A program made the position numbers and the translations under genes. Under the pieces are notes generated by a model. It was not told the DNA's origin and did not search any database. It saw only the letters and a program-made list of their open reading frames with translations. From contig NC_092807.1 in the NCBI RefSeq assembly GCF_040954645.1, forward strand, positions 26,708,309 through 26,772,308: a stretch of DNA of 64,000 bases. The letters run 5' to 3'. The stretch is from Diabrotica undecimpunctata (taxonomy: Eukaryota > Arthropoda > Insecta > Coleoptera > Chrysomelidae). The first letter of the stretch is position 1; every line of letters starts with the position of its first letter. Positions 54,310-64,000 of this stretch are shown one piece after another.

Positions 54310-56175
54310 ATTCGAATAAAGTTAATCGTAAATCAAATCGTGATTGACGGTGTTCTTTCTCTGAGGAAGGAGTTCATATTTTTGATCATGGGCCACTTTG
54401 TATAATATATCCCCATTTGGTAGGTATTTTAAGCCTCTAAGATCTGTTACCTTCAAATCTCCTTTTGATTTACCTGGACGAATTGAGCTGTAGCGAAAGT
54501 TTTTAGAGTCATTGTAGTTTAGAAAAAAAGTGTGGGTGAGATAGGATACTTCCAAAGGTGCAGGATTCTTCCAGTCTTCTGATATTACCGAAATATAGTC
54601 TGAGGGTAGGAATATTTGCCGATTTTTTAGTCTTCGTTCAATTAGACTGTGGGTAGAGTCACACTCCATCTAAGTATGGCCTCTTTCTAGAAATTTTTGC
54701 TCAATCTCGACTTCATACTTGGAAGCTAAAACCGATAAACCATTCGCAAGGACGACATTCCTATTCTGATAACCACAGCCGTCCGAGAATATTATAACAT
54801 TTTTCCTTTCAAAGGTCAAATATTGTTCTAGATGTTTTATTAAACACATAGTGAATACAGATGAATCAAGGTCTGCCTCAGTCTCATTCCAAACGAAATT
54901 CATGCTGCGATGGTTTTCCAAGTTATATACTGTAAAGTTATGTACTTGTAGCTTTATTTTATAGTACAAAGAACTAGCCTGTAACACTGGACACAATTTG
55001 ACTGCCTGCACATCAACGACAAAACAGTAAATTTCTTTATGGATGGCTCTGGTTTTATCGGTTTCTTTTTCGACGCGTGCTAGGTCTTTTGCTCTAATGT
55101 GGGATACGTATTGTTCATCTGTAACCTGTTTCATCTTGTAAGATGAACATATATCACATTGGTCCTTGCGTGGTTTAAACAATGCTAAATTCATTTCTTC
55201 AAATTCTGTAGAGAATTTACAATTTGATAATGGTACCTCCCTGTCATTACATTGTTCTTTATAAAGATTATATACTTCAGTTTTCAATTTGAAATTATGT
55301 TCCAGGTATAACTTTTCAGTAGACTTGCGGCAATAGTGGCTCTCTATTTTAGGCAGCCTATTCAGAAACTCTCGTAAATTCTGTACTCGCAAAATGTCCT
55401 GTTTTGCTTTTGGTGTAGACTCTCTTTTTTCTTTGATCCTTGTTTGCATCATATCACAACTTTCTAGAAATCCATCTTTTCGTGCCGCACTTACCCAGTT
55501 TTGTACCATCTTTTCTCTTACTCCTAGTGTGTTAAGAAACATCAATTTGCAGACTTGTAATTTATCGCCTTTTACTGTCAGAAAGTATTCGTAGGTACCA
55601 CTTCGCCTGGAAGGTCCATCTACATAACATCTTTTTTTCTCCTTGTATGTAACCATATGAACGAAGAACATCCTTTTTTGTTTCCAGGACATTTCCCAAA
55701 ATTTTTTCAAAAAAAAGAAATAAAAATATTTCTTTTCTTAAGTTTTCTGATATTGTTTGGCAAAAGTGAGTCGGCGCGGTAGCGCAAAACTTCGAGACAC
55801 AGGCTGGCTTCATTTTACGTTCAGGGCGTAGAATATCATGTTTCACAATGTTTTGTAGCCTTCTATAACCAGTATATTCCCTTCCTAACATTCTTGACTG
55901 TTTTGTCTTGTTTTTATCCCAGTTCTCCGGATTCGCAACTTTGCGCCTTTTCATTAATCGGACTTCTTGATCTTCTGAATCTTCGATGTTTTCTTTGAGC
56001 CTCTCACTTTCTAAGTCAATATCTTCGGGTTCTTGTACATTTCTTTGATCGCCCAGCTCTGCGTCATTAGCTTCTTCTGATCCTTTATCTTGTAAGTGTT
56101 CATTATTGATTTCTATCTCGTGTTGTTCGTTGTCTAAATTTTCATTGTCAGTTTTTCTTTTGGATCCTTGATCTT
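54310..56175 (-). pseudogene. DDE transposase-like gene of an unassigned insect family
   Basis: Minus strand: acidic N-terminus (56,165-55,960; INNEHLQDKGSEEANDAELG), basic MKRRKVANPENWDKNKTKQS (55,954), a cysteine segment (CVSKFCATAPTHFC), then a frameshift in an A-run at about 55,710. Next come SGTYEYFLTVKGDKLQVCKL, MFLNTLGVREKMVQNW, PKIESHYCRKSTEKLYLE, KPRKDQCDICSSYK, IYCFVVDVQAVKLCP (first D), NVIIFSDGCGYQNRNVVLAN (second D) and FLERGHT. TAG at 54,667 interrupts just before MECDSTHSLIERRL (the probable third acidic residue). The C-terminal part is open to 54,322. The D..D..E layout suggests a transposase or a domesticated derivative; I cannot name the superfamily. Two lesions only. Confidence 0.72.
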
Positions 56176-56469
56176 CATTTTTATAATGGGAAAATCAATG
56201 ACTTACCTATTTTATAGCTGATTTATAAACTAATTTTAAAGGTCAAACGAATTACTACCAACACGCTTTGCCATTCAAGCTACACTGTGGGATAAGATGA
56301 GTTGGAAGTAAACAAACAACGCAAGCGGGTTAGGACTTGTTAGAAATCGCGGGAATGGCCACCTTACTATTTTATTTAGGTTACGAGAATTTAACAGCAT
56401 ATAGGGATGCACGGTTGGTTGTCTTTGACACAAAAATATGAATTTTCAATTTTTTGTGGGTTACGATCT

Positions 56470-58430
56470 GTCAGCATTCATCATCAATCAGCCAATCCCG
56501 TCCACTGCTGGACATAGGCCCCCCTCAGTTCTTTCCAGTGTTCTCTACACTGGGCCGCTTGTAGCCAGTTTCCCGCTACTCTTTTTATGTCGTCGGTCCA
56601 TCTAGTCGGTGGTCGTCCTCGGCTTCTTTTATAATTTCTGGGCCTCCATTCCATAATTCGTCTTGTCCATCGTCCATCTTGTGTTCTGGCTAAGTGTCCT
56701 GCCCAGTTCCACTTAAGTCTCGTGGTTCTTTCGATGACGTCTTGAACTCCTGATCTTTGCCTGATTTGTCGGTTTGTTATGTGGTCTCGGAGGCTCACAT
56801 TCAGCATTGCACGTTCCATGGCTCGTTGTGTAACTCTTAGTTTATTCGCAGATTTCTGCGTGAGTGTTAAAGTCTCTGCTCCATAAGTTTGTACAGGCAA
56901 AACACATTGGTTATAAACTTTTCGCTTGAGACACATGGGAATTGAACTTTTTAGAATATGGCTTAGTTTGCCAAATGCTGCCCATGTCAGGCCTATTCGC
57001 CTCTGTATTTCATTTGTTTGATTGTCTCTGTTTATTTTGATCTCGTGTCCCAGATATTTGTAAGTGTCTGTTTGTTGTATGGTATTATTGTCGATAGTTA
57101 TATTTCCACTCATTACGAGATTTGTCATAAGTTTAGTTTTCTCAAAGTTTATCTTTAATCCTGCTCTTTCAGACAGACTTTTAAGCGAATGTAGCATAGA
57201 AACCGTATCCTGTAAGTTATCTGCGATTAATACGACATCATCTGCAAACCTCAGATGATTTAATCTTTCTCCATCTATATTGATGCCCATATCTTGCCAT
57301 TGGGTGTTCTTAAATATTGACTCTAGAGCTGCCGTGAACAATTTTGGTGAAATATTGTCTTCTTGTGTTACTCCTCGGCCTAAGCTGAATTTTTCTGTGT
57401 CTTCCTGTAGTCGTATACTTGATGTAGCGTTCTCGTAGATGTTTTTGATTAGTGACGTGTACCTGTAATCTATTCGGCTTTGATTTAGGGCTTCCAGTAC
57501 GGTTTCAAACTCTACAGTATCAAAAGCCTTCTCGTAATCGACAAATGCAAGAACCAGTGGTATGTTGTACTCGATGCATTTTTCAATTAAGATCTTTATG
57601 GTGTGCAAATGGTCATTTGTGCCATATCCTCTCCTAAAGCCTGCCTGTTCTTTGGGCTGATAGAAATCAAGTTTAGGTGTTAGTCTCTTTGTTAAGATTT
57701 TCATAAAGAGTTTATACATATGTGTCAAGAGGCTGATGGGTCTATAATTTTCTAATTTAGTAATATCACCTTTTTTGTGTAACAAGACTATCACTGCATT
57801 GTTCCAGTCTTTAGGAATCGTACCATCATTTATTAAACAGTTCGCTTACTGATTTTAATAGAATTTTTCCTCCTGCTTTTATTGCCTCAATAACGAGTCC
57901 ATCGTCACCAGGCGATCGATGGTTCTTCATTTCCTTTAAAGCTGATCTTACTTCTGACACAGTAATGGGTAAAAGTATTTCCGATCCCTGATTTATGAGA
58001 GTCTTTACTCGTGTCGGTAAATTTTCTTGTGATCTTTGGCTGGTATAGAGGTCTTTATAAAACTCTCTAGTTATTTTCAGAATGTTTTGTTTATCTGTTG
58101 TTGCCTTTCCGTCTTTATCTTCTAGCTTGTATATTTCTTTTTTACTTTGTGTGAGTTCTCTTTTCATTATCTTTAAACCTTTGTTCTTTTCTACTGTTTG
58201 AGTAATTACATTAGTATTATATCTTCTTATATCTCTTCTAATATCCGCTGAAATTCTTTTATTTAGTTTTCTATATTCTTCTTTGTTTCCCTTTTCTTTC
58301 TCGCTTAGGTTTCGTCGTATTTCCATGAGAGCTTTTGTGTCTTTGCTAATCTTTTCTGTCAGCATTAGGCTATCGATATATGGATCCAAACGCTTACCGA
58401 GCGGCTTCGCGTGGTCGGCGAATTGAAAAT
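56470..58430 (-). pseudogene. LINE (family Z), linker to 3' end of RT ORF
   Basis: Two frames: 58,389-57,826 (linker, then KEMKNHRSPGDDGLVIEAIK) and 57,794-56,484 (436 codons). The break at about 57,830 looks like loss of one copy of an 11-base repeat (TTTAATAAATG). RT: ENYRPISLLTHMYKLFM, LVLAFVDYEKAFDTVEFE (motif A), GVTQEDNISPKLFTAALE (motif B, where GVRQGD is usual), HLRFADDVVLIADN (motif C near 57,245), YKYLGHEI, WAGHLARTQDGRWTRRI and KRSRGRPPTRW. Stop at 56,484, then a TGATGA-type end near 56,470. The endonuclease is missing (5' truncation near 58,430). Confidence 0.9.
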
Positions 58431-59329
58431 TTTTTTAAGCTACATATTTAATTCGGACTTGAGCTATTCATACTATCATCAAAACTTCTTTCTATTTTAA
58501 TACAGTGATTTATAGTACAATTATAAATTTAAGTGCGATTTTTTAGAAACTATTGGCTATTAGCTCCTTTTCCAGTAACGCTCTACTACCTAGATGTCAG
58601 TAAAAAATCTCTCTCACGTTATTTAGGTATCATGAAGTCAAGCTGCAGATTCGTACGTTTCACAATAAGGCCAATAATTTTATAAAAAAAAAAATCCGGC
58701 AATTTATAAATGTTGTAGCATTCTGATTTTCTGCAATACACCATCTTTCCCAATGTAATTTAGTTTATAGTGAGCTGTTTTAGTCCCTTGAGGTTGAAGG
58801 TACTTGACATCGGACAATTTCAAATATTTGCAACAGGAATACTCACGTAACTATATATTTTCTAACAAATTCATAAAAACCCATGAATAACTCACGCGTT
58901 AGGTTATATCAAGTAGCTTTAGAACTCTCGCTAAAAGCTACTAAAACAACCTAACATAATATAGTCGACGGCGGCCGACGAAACTTAATATTGAAAGGGG
59001 AACTATGATAGATGATCTAAGAATTCATGGACCGACGTTGCTGCACTGCCATTATTGATATTTTACTGAAGGAAAATGTTAAAACGTCGAGTTGAATGAG
59101 AGCCGCGGTAGAATTTTTGGGTTTAAGGCTGTTTTAGCAGTTAAAGCACACTGCGACTTGAAATGGGCATATCACTTACTTTTCTACAGTTGTTTCGATC
59201 TTTACTCAATGGCGCCGGCCGACGGGTAGTTTAATGACAACAAATGCATTATTCTCCATATTAATATATCAAAAACTCATTTTCGATAGCTTGTCTATAT
59301 TTATCAATTTTTAATAGCTTCCACAAGAA
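58431..59329. other. No recognised coding
   Basis: Contains a short hairpin near 58,912-58,943 (AGTAGCTTTAG...CTAAAAGCTACT) and GCGGCCG-rich words near 58,970 and 59,210; nothing identifiable. Confidence 0.3.
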
Positions 59330-60960
59330 AACAATACCAGAAAACAACGCAATACAGGCATAGTTAAACACATTGAAGGCCTGATTTTGACTACCATTGA
59401 AGATAAATTACGAAGATGCAAAATATATATGCAAGAATTATTCGAAGATGCAGCGAAAAGTCCGACTAAAATAAACAATCCCTACGGCCCAAAAATAATA
59501 AACGAAGTAGTAACTAAGACCATTAAGCGGATTAAAGATGGGAAATCACCAGGATCTGATAAGGTGCATGGTAAAATTTTAAAGCTATTAGAGGCACACC
59601 AAATCACAGCTCTTACGAAGCTATTCAACAACATCTACGAGACTGGGTACTTACCAAAAGATTGGCTACTATGAATATTCATTCCACTTCCTAAAAAAGC
59701 CAACGTTAGAAAATGTGAAGAACATAGATTAATTAGTTTGATGGGCTATGTACTCCTTACTATAATTCACTCGCGCATATACACCAAATTAGAAGAACAC
59801 CTGAGTGAAGTTCAATTTGGATTCAGAGCATGACTCGGAATGAGGGAAGCATTTTTTAGTTGGGAAGTTCTAATACAGAGAGTCAGGGATGTCAACTGCG
59901 ATGTGTATGCATGTTTCATTGACCTATATCTCCAACAAAAAGCAACAGTGCGATTAGAAACTGAACTATCCGAGATCTTCACAGTCGAAAAAGGAGTTAA
60001 ACAGGGTTGCATATTGTCACCGGCATTATTTAACATATACTCTGAAAACATCTTAAGAGAGGCCTTGGACGAATCAGAAGATGGGACTGCGGTAAATGGC
60101 CAACTTATAAACAATATTAGATATGCAGACGATACAGTGTTGCTGGCAAATAGTGCGTAGGGGCTCCAACGGATGATGGATAACGTTGTAGAAACATGTA
60201 ACAAATACGGCCTAAAACTAAATTACAAGAAGACAAAAATATTGATCATTAGTAAGAACACATAAACGCCTAAACTACAATAGGCCATACACCTTTAGAA
60301 AAAGTGAAAAAAATATGCTATTTGGGCTACAATATTAAGAATACTTGGGATCACAGCTACGAAATAAAAACTCGTATTGAAAAAGCCAGAATCTCTTTCA
60401 ACAGCTTTAGGAAGATTCCCTGCAAATTATCTGTAAGTATCAATATACGCATACAAATTCTTAGATGTTAAGTCTTTAGTGTCCTCCTCCATGGAGTAGA
60501 AAGCTGGAGCCTTATAGCAGATGCCATAAAACGGAGGCATTTGAAATGTGGTGCTACCGACGTATGTTGAGGGTCTCATATATACAACACACAAGTAACA
60601 TAACTATTCTCCAGAGGCTAAGAAAGGACAAAGAAATTATTAACACCGTAAAGAACAGAAGCTTGGTTTACTTCGGCCACATCATGCGTAATAATAAATA
60701 CCGACTTCTACAGTTGATTCTACAAGGCAAAATTCAGGGTAAGAGAGGGCCTGGACGTAGACGTATATCCTGCCTGGCCAATCATAGGAAATGGACTGGT
60801 CTAACGTCAACTGATCTATTTCGAGCTGCTGTGAATAGAATAAGATGGGCCAATGTGGTCGCCAACATCTCTAGAAGATAGGTACGTTTAAAAGAAGAAT
60901 AGTTTCCATTGTAAACCCATTCTTTGGGAAATAAAGATTATTATAAAATCATTAGGAGAA
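59330..60960 (+). pseudogene. LINE family Y, copy 2, with deletion in motif A
   Basis: Plus strand: KDGKSPGSDKVHGKILKLLE (59,540), a stop at 59,672, HRLISLMGYVLLTIIHSRIY, then CDVYACFIDLYLQQKATVRL, where the usual segment after FID (with the second part of motif A) is deleted. Next come EKGVKQGCILSPALFNIYSE (motif B) and NNIRYADDTVLLANSA (motif C near 60,115-60,155), then stops. The final frame 60,546-60,881 has MWCYRRMLRVSYIQHTSNIT, VYFGHIMRNNKYRLLQLILQ, and GPGRRRISCL to the stop. It ends with a purine-rich stretch. Its partner copy at 9.9-11.6 kb keeps motif A but lacks YADD. Confidence 0.85.
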
Positions 60961-61053
60961 GCGAATCAGTTTTAATCTCCATTGGCCACGCAAAGCAAAC
61001 ATGTCTCTTTGTCGATTTGGGTACCGGTCATTAGATCAAAAACTTGTTGGCAA

Positions 61054-61320
61054 AAACTATAAAAGCTTAGTTCTATTTCATTTTCGCAAGCAAACGAAAG
61101 TACCTACATCATGGAGCCGTTGCCAGTATCTGTCATGAATTTTAAACAAACAGGGTCTGACTCGTAGTGTGCAAGTAAAACGTGTGGTGTTAAATGTATT
61201 GAACTATCATTTGAACTTAAAAAATGGTGACAGCTTGATTATTACTGTGGAAAAAGTTTCGAAAATGTACGGTGTGAGTCTTCGCAAAATTTATAACATC
61301 CGCAAAGAGGCCCAGCAAGG
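61054..61320 (+). pseudogene. Possible TATA-driven first exon with helix-turn-helix domain
   Basis: A TATA-like CTATAAAAG (61,058-61,066) lies about 45 bases upstream of ATG 61,111 (MEPLPVSVMNFKQ). That frame soon stops. One base over, an open frame reads TRSVQVKRVVLNVLNYHLNL, ITVEKVSKMYGVSLRKIYNI and RKEAQQG, a helix-turn-helix-like N-terminal domain seen in insect transposase-derived proteins. It ends at a donor-like CAAG|GTAAAC near 61,319. It resembles the first exon of a transposase or domesticated gene carrying one frameshift. No following exon is seen. Function unknown. Confidence 0.42.
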
Positions 61321-61561
61321 TAAACTGAAATATGCTCGTATATGTACAGTATATTTCACTTATGAGCTTCTTGTGTATTTTATGTATATATTTTTTTCGT
61401 GGCGTATGGGGTAAACTACTTGCATTTTTTTGTATATATGTATATTTTGTATATTTGTTTTTTGTTTATTCTCTTATTTAACTCAGTTAAATTAATAAGT
61501 AAGTAAACGAAGCGCGTACGGTCCTGATTTCTCAGTCTATCGCCAAACTACCACAGACTTA

Positions 61562-62183
61562 CAGTCCATCTAATTTACATACCGTTGTACGTCATCGGCG
61601 TCATAGTCCGTGACGTCACATGATACCAACACGAAATATTTAGGCGGTAGGTATGTTCTTTTTTAGAATCACTTTGCCGAGTATACTGGCATTACAGCCA
61701 CTAGACATATTTTATTATATACGCGTAGAAATAATATTTAAAGATTTCTATTAATGGTAACTTAAAAAAAACCACAATAGTTTTTTATAAAGAATAGTTT
61801 TTATGAAGAACATTTGTTCGGAACACACTGTAACTGTAATCGAACGAAGGTGAAATTTTGGCATAAATTGGTAACACTTATTTGACAGTTACGGTGTTGA
61901 CACTTTAGTTTTGTTTTTATTATTTACTATTAATTAAACTATGTTGTTATTTAAACAAGCGGCTCAAATTGTTTTTAACAAGATTATTTTTTAACTCTTG
62001 TTTTGTTTCTATTTATTTACATTAAATATTAATTTACTTTGTTGTATAATCCACTTTTGCAATAATTATGTGACCTACTTTATTTAAAATGGATTCAGGA
62101 ATTTTTTATACTTTGGCAACTATGTCAACTTCGATCTCTGACGTAGATAATGACGTGCCACGGTTTGTAAATTAGATGGACTG
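61562..62183. mobile_element. MITE with CAGTCCATCTAATTTACA inverted ends and TA duplication
   Basis: The left end CAGTCCATCTAATTTACA is exactly complementary to the right end (62,166-62,183). The similarity continues imperfectly inward (TACCGTTGTACGTCAT against AACCGTGGCACGTCAT) for about 40 bp. TA flanks both ends (61,560-61,561 and 62,184-62,185), as for Tc1/mariner-mobilised elements. The 622 bp interior has no coding. TGACGTCA, a CREB/ATF-type palindrome, occurs at about 61,610, with further ACGTCA/TGACGT words in both ends. Confidence 0.85.
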
Positions 62184-62185
62184 TA

Positions 62186-63026
62186 CTTAACACCGATGAG
62201 CGGCATCGATACGCGCCGTAAAGCCAGTACTGCATTCTAACTGTGGCTTTTACTATAGCAGTGAAGCCGAATATTTGGCTTTGTCTGCATGACTGGGTTT
62301 GTTTTTGAGTTAACTTTTAAAAGAAATGATTGATTTTCAATATCCTATTAAATTTTTTAAGGACAACCTAGGTTGCATAAAAAGCTCAAACTTATGAGAT
62401 CAAACGTTCAAAAATATATTATAACTAAGGCCAATTTGAATTATTAAGAAATTATTTGAATATTTCTAAAACTAATGTTTAATTTTACACTTTATTCTAA
62501 AATTTGTTTGCTGCACAATTCACTACTAAAATTATTTTATGTATGTTGGCAACACGATTTCTTTTTGTTTATTACTGATAAGTTACCTGTCAGTTGTCAC
62601 CGGTCTCTGTAGTTCTGTACACTTGTACTTGTAAAACAATAAAACTTATGTCTTACCTAATCAGGTATAGTAATAGTGTAATTATTATTAACCAGCGTAA
62701 ACACGATGTACACGACTGGCAAACTTTCTTGGAATTCTCATACTAATTCATCTACATCTGCAGCAATTACTTTAAACAAAGTAAACAAATTAATAAAGCT
62801 TAAAGTAGACACTTCATACTCTACATTTCGCTACTAAACATTACAATAGTCTAGTTAAATAGGTATCTATTAAAATTTATAATATAGCAAACCCTTATTA
62901 AAATCATCTTCTTTCATTTTTATGTTTGAATCGTCACTTTCAAAAGCTTTTTCAAGCGTTAACACGCGTTTTCGGTAGGGATTCAATGAAATGAGTAATA
63001 TCGAACCGTAAGTCTATTTGTTAAAA
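62186..63026. other. No recognised feature
   Basis: AT-rich, no coding or repeats recognised between the MITE and the hAT element. Confidence 0.35.
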
Positions 63027-64000
63027 CAGAGTTTCCCAAACTTATCTAAACCGCGACCCCTTTTTGCTAAAAATTTGTTCGCGACCCCCCAATTTCCCCC
63101 CACTCATTTATTCAATATTATTTGACAGAAATAGCGTGCCTAATTTACAATTATCTGATGGTTTCTCAAATTTAATTTTACTTTACTGTTTAAGTTTAAA
63201 TCAAAAACAATTATTTTATTTTAATACAATTATTTTAATGACTGCGATCTGTCCCACTAGTAATTAGTAGTAGGTACTTCTGCCAGAATAGCATTTACAA
63301 TAAAAATACATAATAAGAAGTCGACTGCACATTGTACACCGCGACATATTAGTTTGTGTCTACATCGCAAAACACTTCCATGATAATCGCGAAAGCGCTC
63401 GCTACTAGATGGCACTCTGGAACGTTCTCGTAGCCTCGTTTTGGCTTTATATAAGCGGCGATACGCAACGAAACGAAACCTCAGTTCGAATCCAAACAAC
63501 CTATGGTGGCGAACGCAGTGTTGAGTAATGGGTAAATATTTTACGACTTACGTATTCCCGTTTACGTATTTACGTCTACGATAATTAAAAATTAAAGTTT
63601 TTAAAAAGAAGTGCAGAACCATCTACGTCTGAAAGTGGCAGTAGCAGCAATAAAAAGAAAAACAGATTCTACATTGATGAATATCTTAAATATGGTTTTA
63701 CCGTTATTTCCAATTAACCACAATGTGTTATTTGTGGACAAGTCTTGTCAAAAGAAAGCATGAAGCCATCAAAGTTACTTCGACATTTAAATAGCAAACA
63801 TCCAGATAAAAAAGAGAAGCCCGTAGAATTCTTTGAAAGAAAGCTGAACGTCCTTTACAAACAGCAAAACAGTTTTGCCTTGGCAACCACTACTAATGAA
63901 AAAGCATTATTAGCAAGTTATAAAGTTGCTTATCGTGTTGCCAAAACTAGTAATCCGCACACAATTGCTGAAAATCTGATTTTTCCAGCAGCTGTTGAAA
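63027..64000 (+). mobile_element. hAT transposon (BED-finger type), left part
   Basis: The end CAGAGTTTCCCAAACTTAT at 63,027, followed by CGCGACCCC repeats, is a typical hAT terminal inverted repeat of the Charlie/ZBED kind. The possible 8 bp duplication TGTTAAAA precedes it. The element continues past the window edge, so its right end is unseen. The interior up to about 63,580 is 5' noncoding; the transposase begins at about 63,600. Confidence 0.8.
63605..64000 (+). pseudogene. hAT transposase N-terminus with BED zinc finger
   Basis: Open from about 63,602: RSAEPSTSESGSSSNKKKN and FYIDEYLKYGFTVISN, then an in-frame TAA at 63,715-63,717. The same frame continues with PQCVICGQVLSKESMKPSKL and LRHLNSKHPDKKEKPVEFF. 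CVIC...HLNSKH supplies the C-x2-C...H-x4-H ligands of a BED finger that would bind the transposon ends. ALLASYKVAYRVAKTSNPHT, a conserved segment of ZBED5/SCAND3-like hAT proteins, follows to the edge. The DDE-RNase H core lies outside. One stop is visible, so it is probably inactive. Confidence 0.85.

Overview
This 64 kb window looks like intergenic and intronic DNA from a large, AT-rich, transposon-filled arthropod genome. An insect is most likely, and a beetle-like genome would fit, but the species cannot be read from the sequence. I recognise only one convincing host coding piece: an exon at about 45,661-46,065 (+) encoding the first three membrane helices of a peptide G-protein-coupled receptor of the dromyosuppressin-receptor (DMSR) type. 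It has an AG acceptor and a GT donor. Its downstream exons are not seen, so the right-hand ~18 kb is probably intron. I see no tRNA, rRNA, CRISPR or bacterial-type genes.

Nearly everything else is mobile DNA. (1) Non-LTR retrotransposons: Jockey-like elements on the minus strand (1-3,535; about 20.65-21.7 kb; 36 kb; 46.7-53.0 kb); an I-clade element with RNase H (40.2-42.4 kb); and several endonuclease/reverse-transcriptase LINEs resembling RTE and relatives (3.6, 8.8-13.7, 16, 22.2, 31.4-33.8, 45.2, 47.8, 49.2-52.5, 56.5-58.4 and 59.3-60.9 kb). The best preserved are a 3.25 kb element at 49,245-52,499 with a 12 bp target-site duplication, and an open 779-codon frame at 31,415-33,754. (2) Penelope-like elements (PLEs) of four families, called A-D here, with GIY-YIG endonuclease coding sequence. 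(3) DNA transposons: a deleted Helitron, piggyBac, several Tc1/mariner-IS630 transposases, hAT, two copies of an unassigned DDE family, and MITEs.

The most striking signal is architectural. Six of the seven PLE insertions are head-to-head inverted dimers, i.e. giant palindromes (1.0-2.6, 4.7-8.4, 18.0-19.0, 28.9-30.5, 42.5-43.4 and 43.5-45.0 kb). Each unit is 5'-truncated, the two 5' ends face each other, and a 34-40 nt extension occurs on one side only. Families A and B sit in (TA)n tracts; C and D have 15 and 13 bp target duplications. Near every outward end I can fold a hammerhead ribozyme: short stem I, core, stem II, GAAA, and a tiny self-complementary stem III. Family A has the canonical CUGANGA core. 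Families B, C and D all have UUGANAA, a matched C3-to-U and G8-to-A change that would keep the 3-8 base pair.

The insertions are heavily nested. PLE-D is inside a Jockey RT. PLE-A1 is inside the TA tail of a LINE. A GC-rich 617 bp element with a 13 bp duplication splits an IS630-type transposase. Two RTE-like elements split a Jockey element between its ORF1 and endonuclease. Most coding remnants carry frameshifts, stops or deletions. Limits: all family calls come from reading motifs by eye; no alignment, folding or database search was run.
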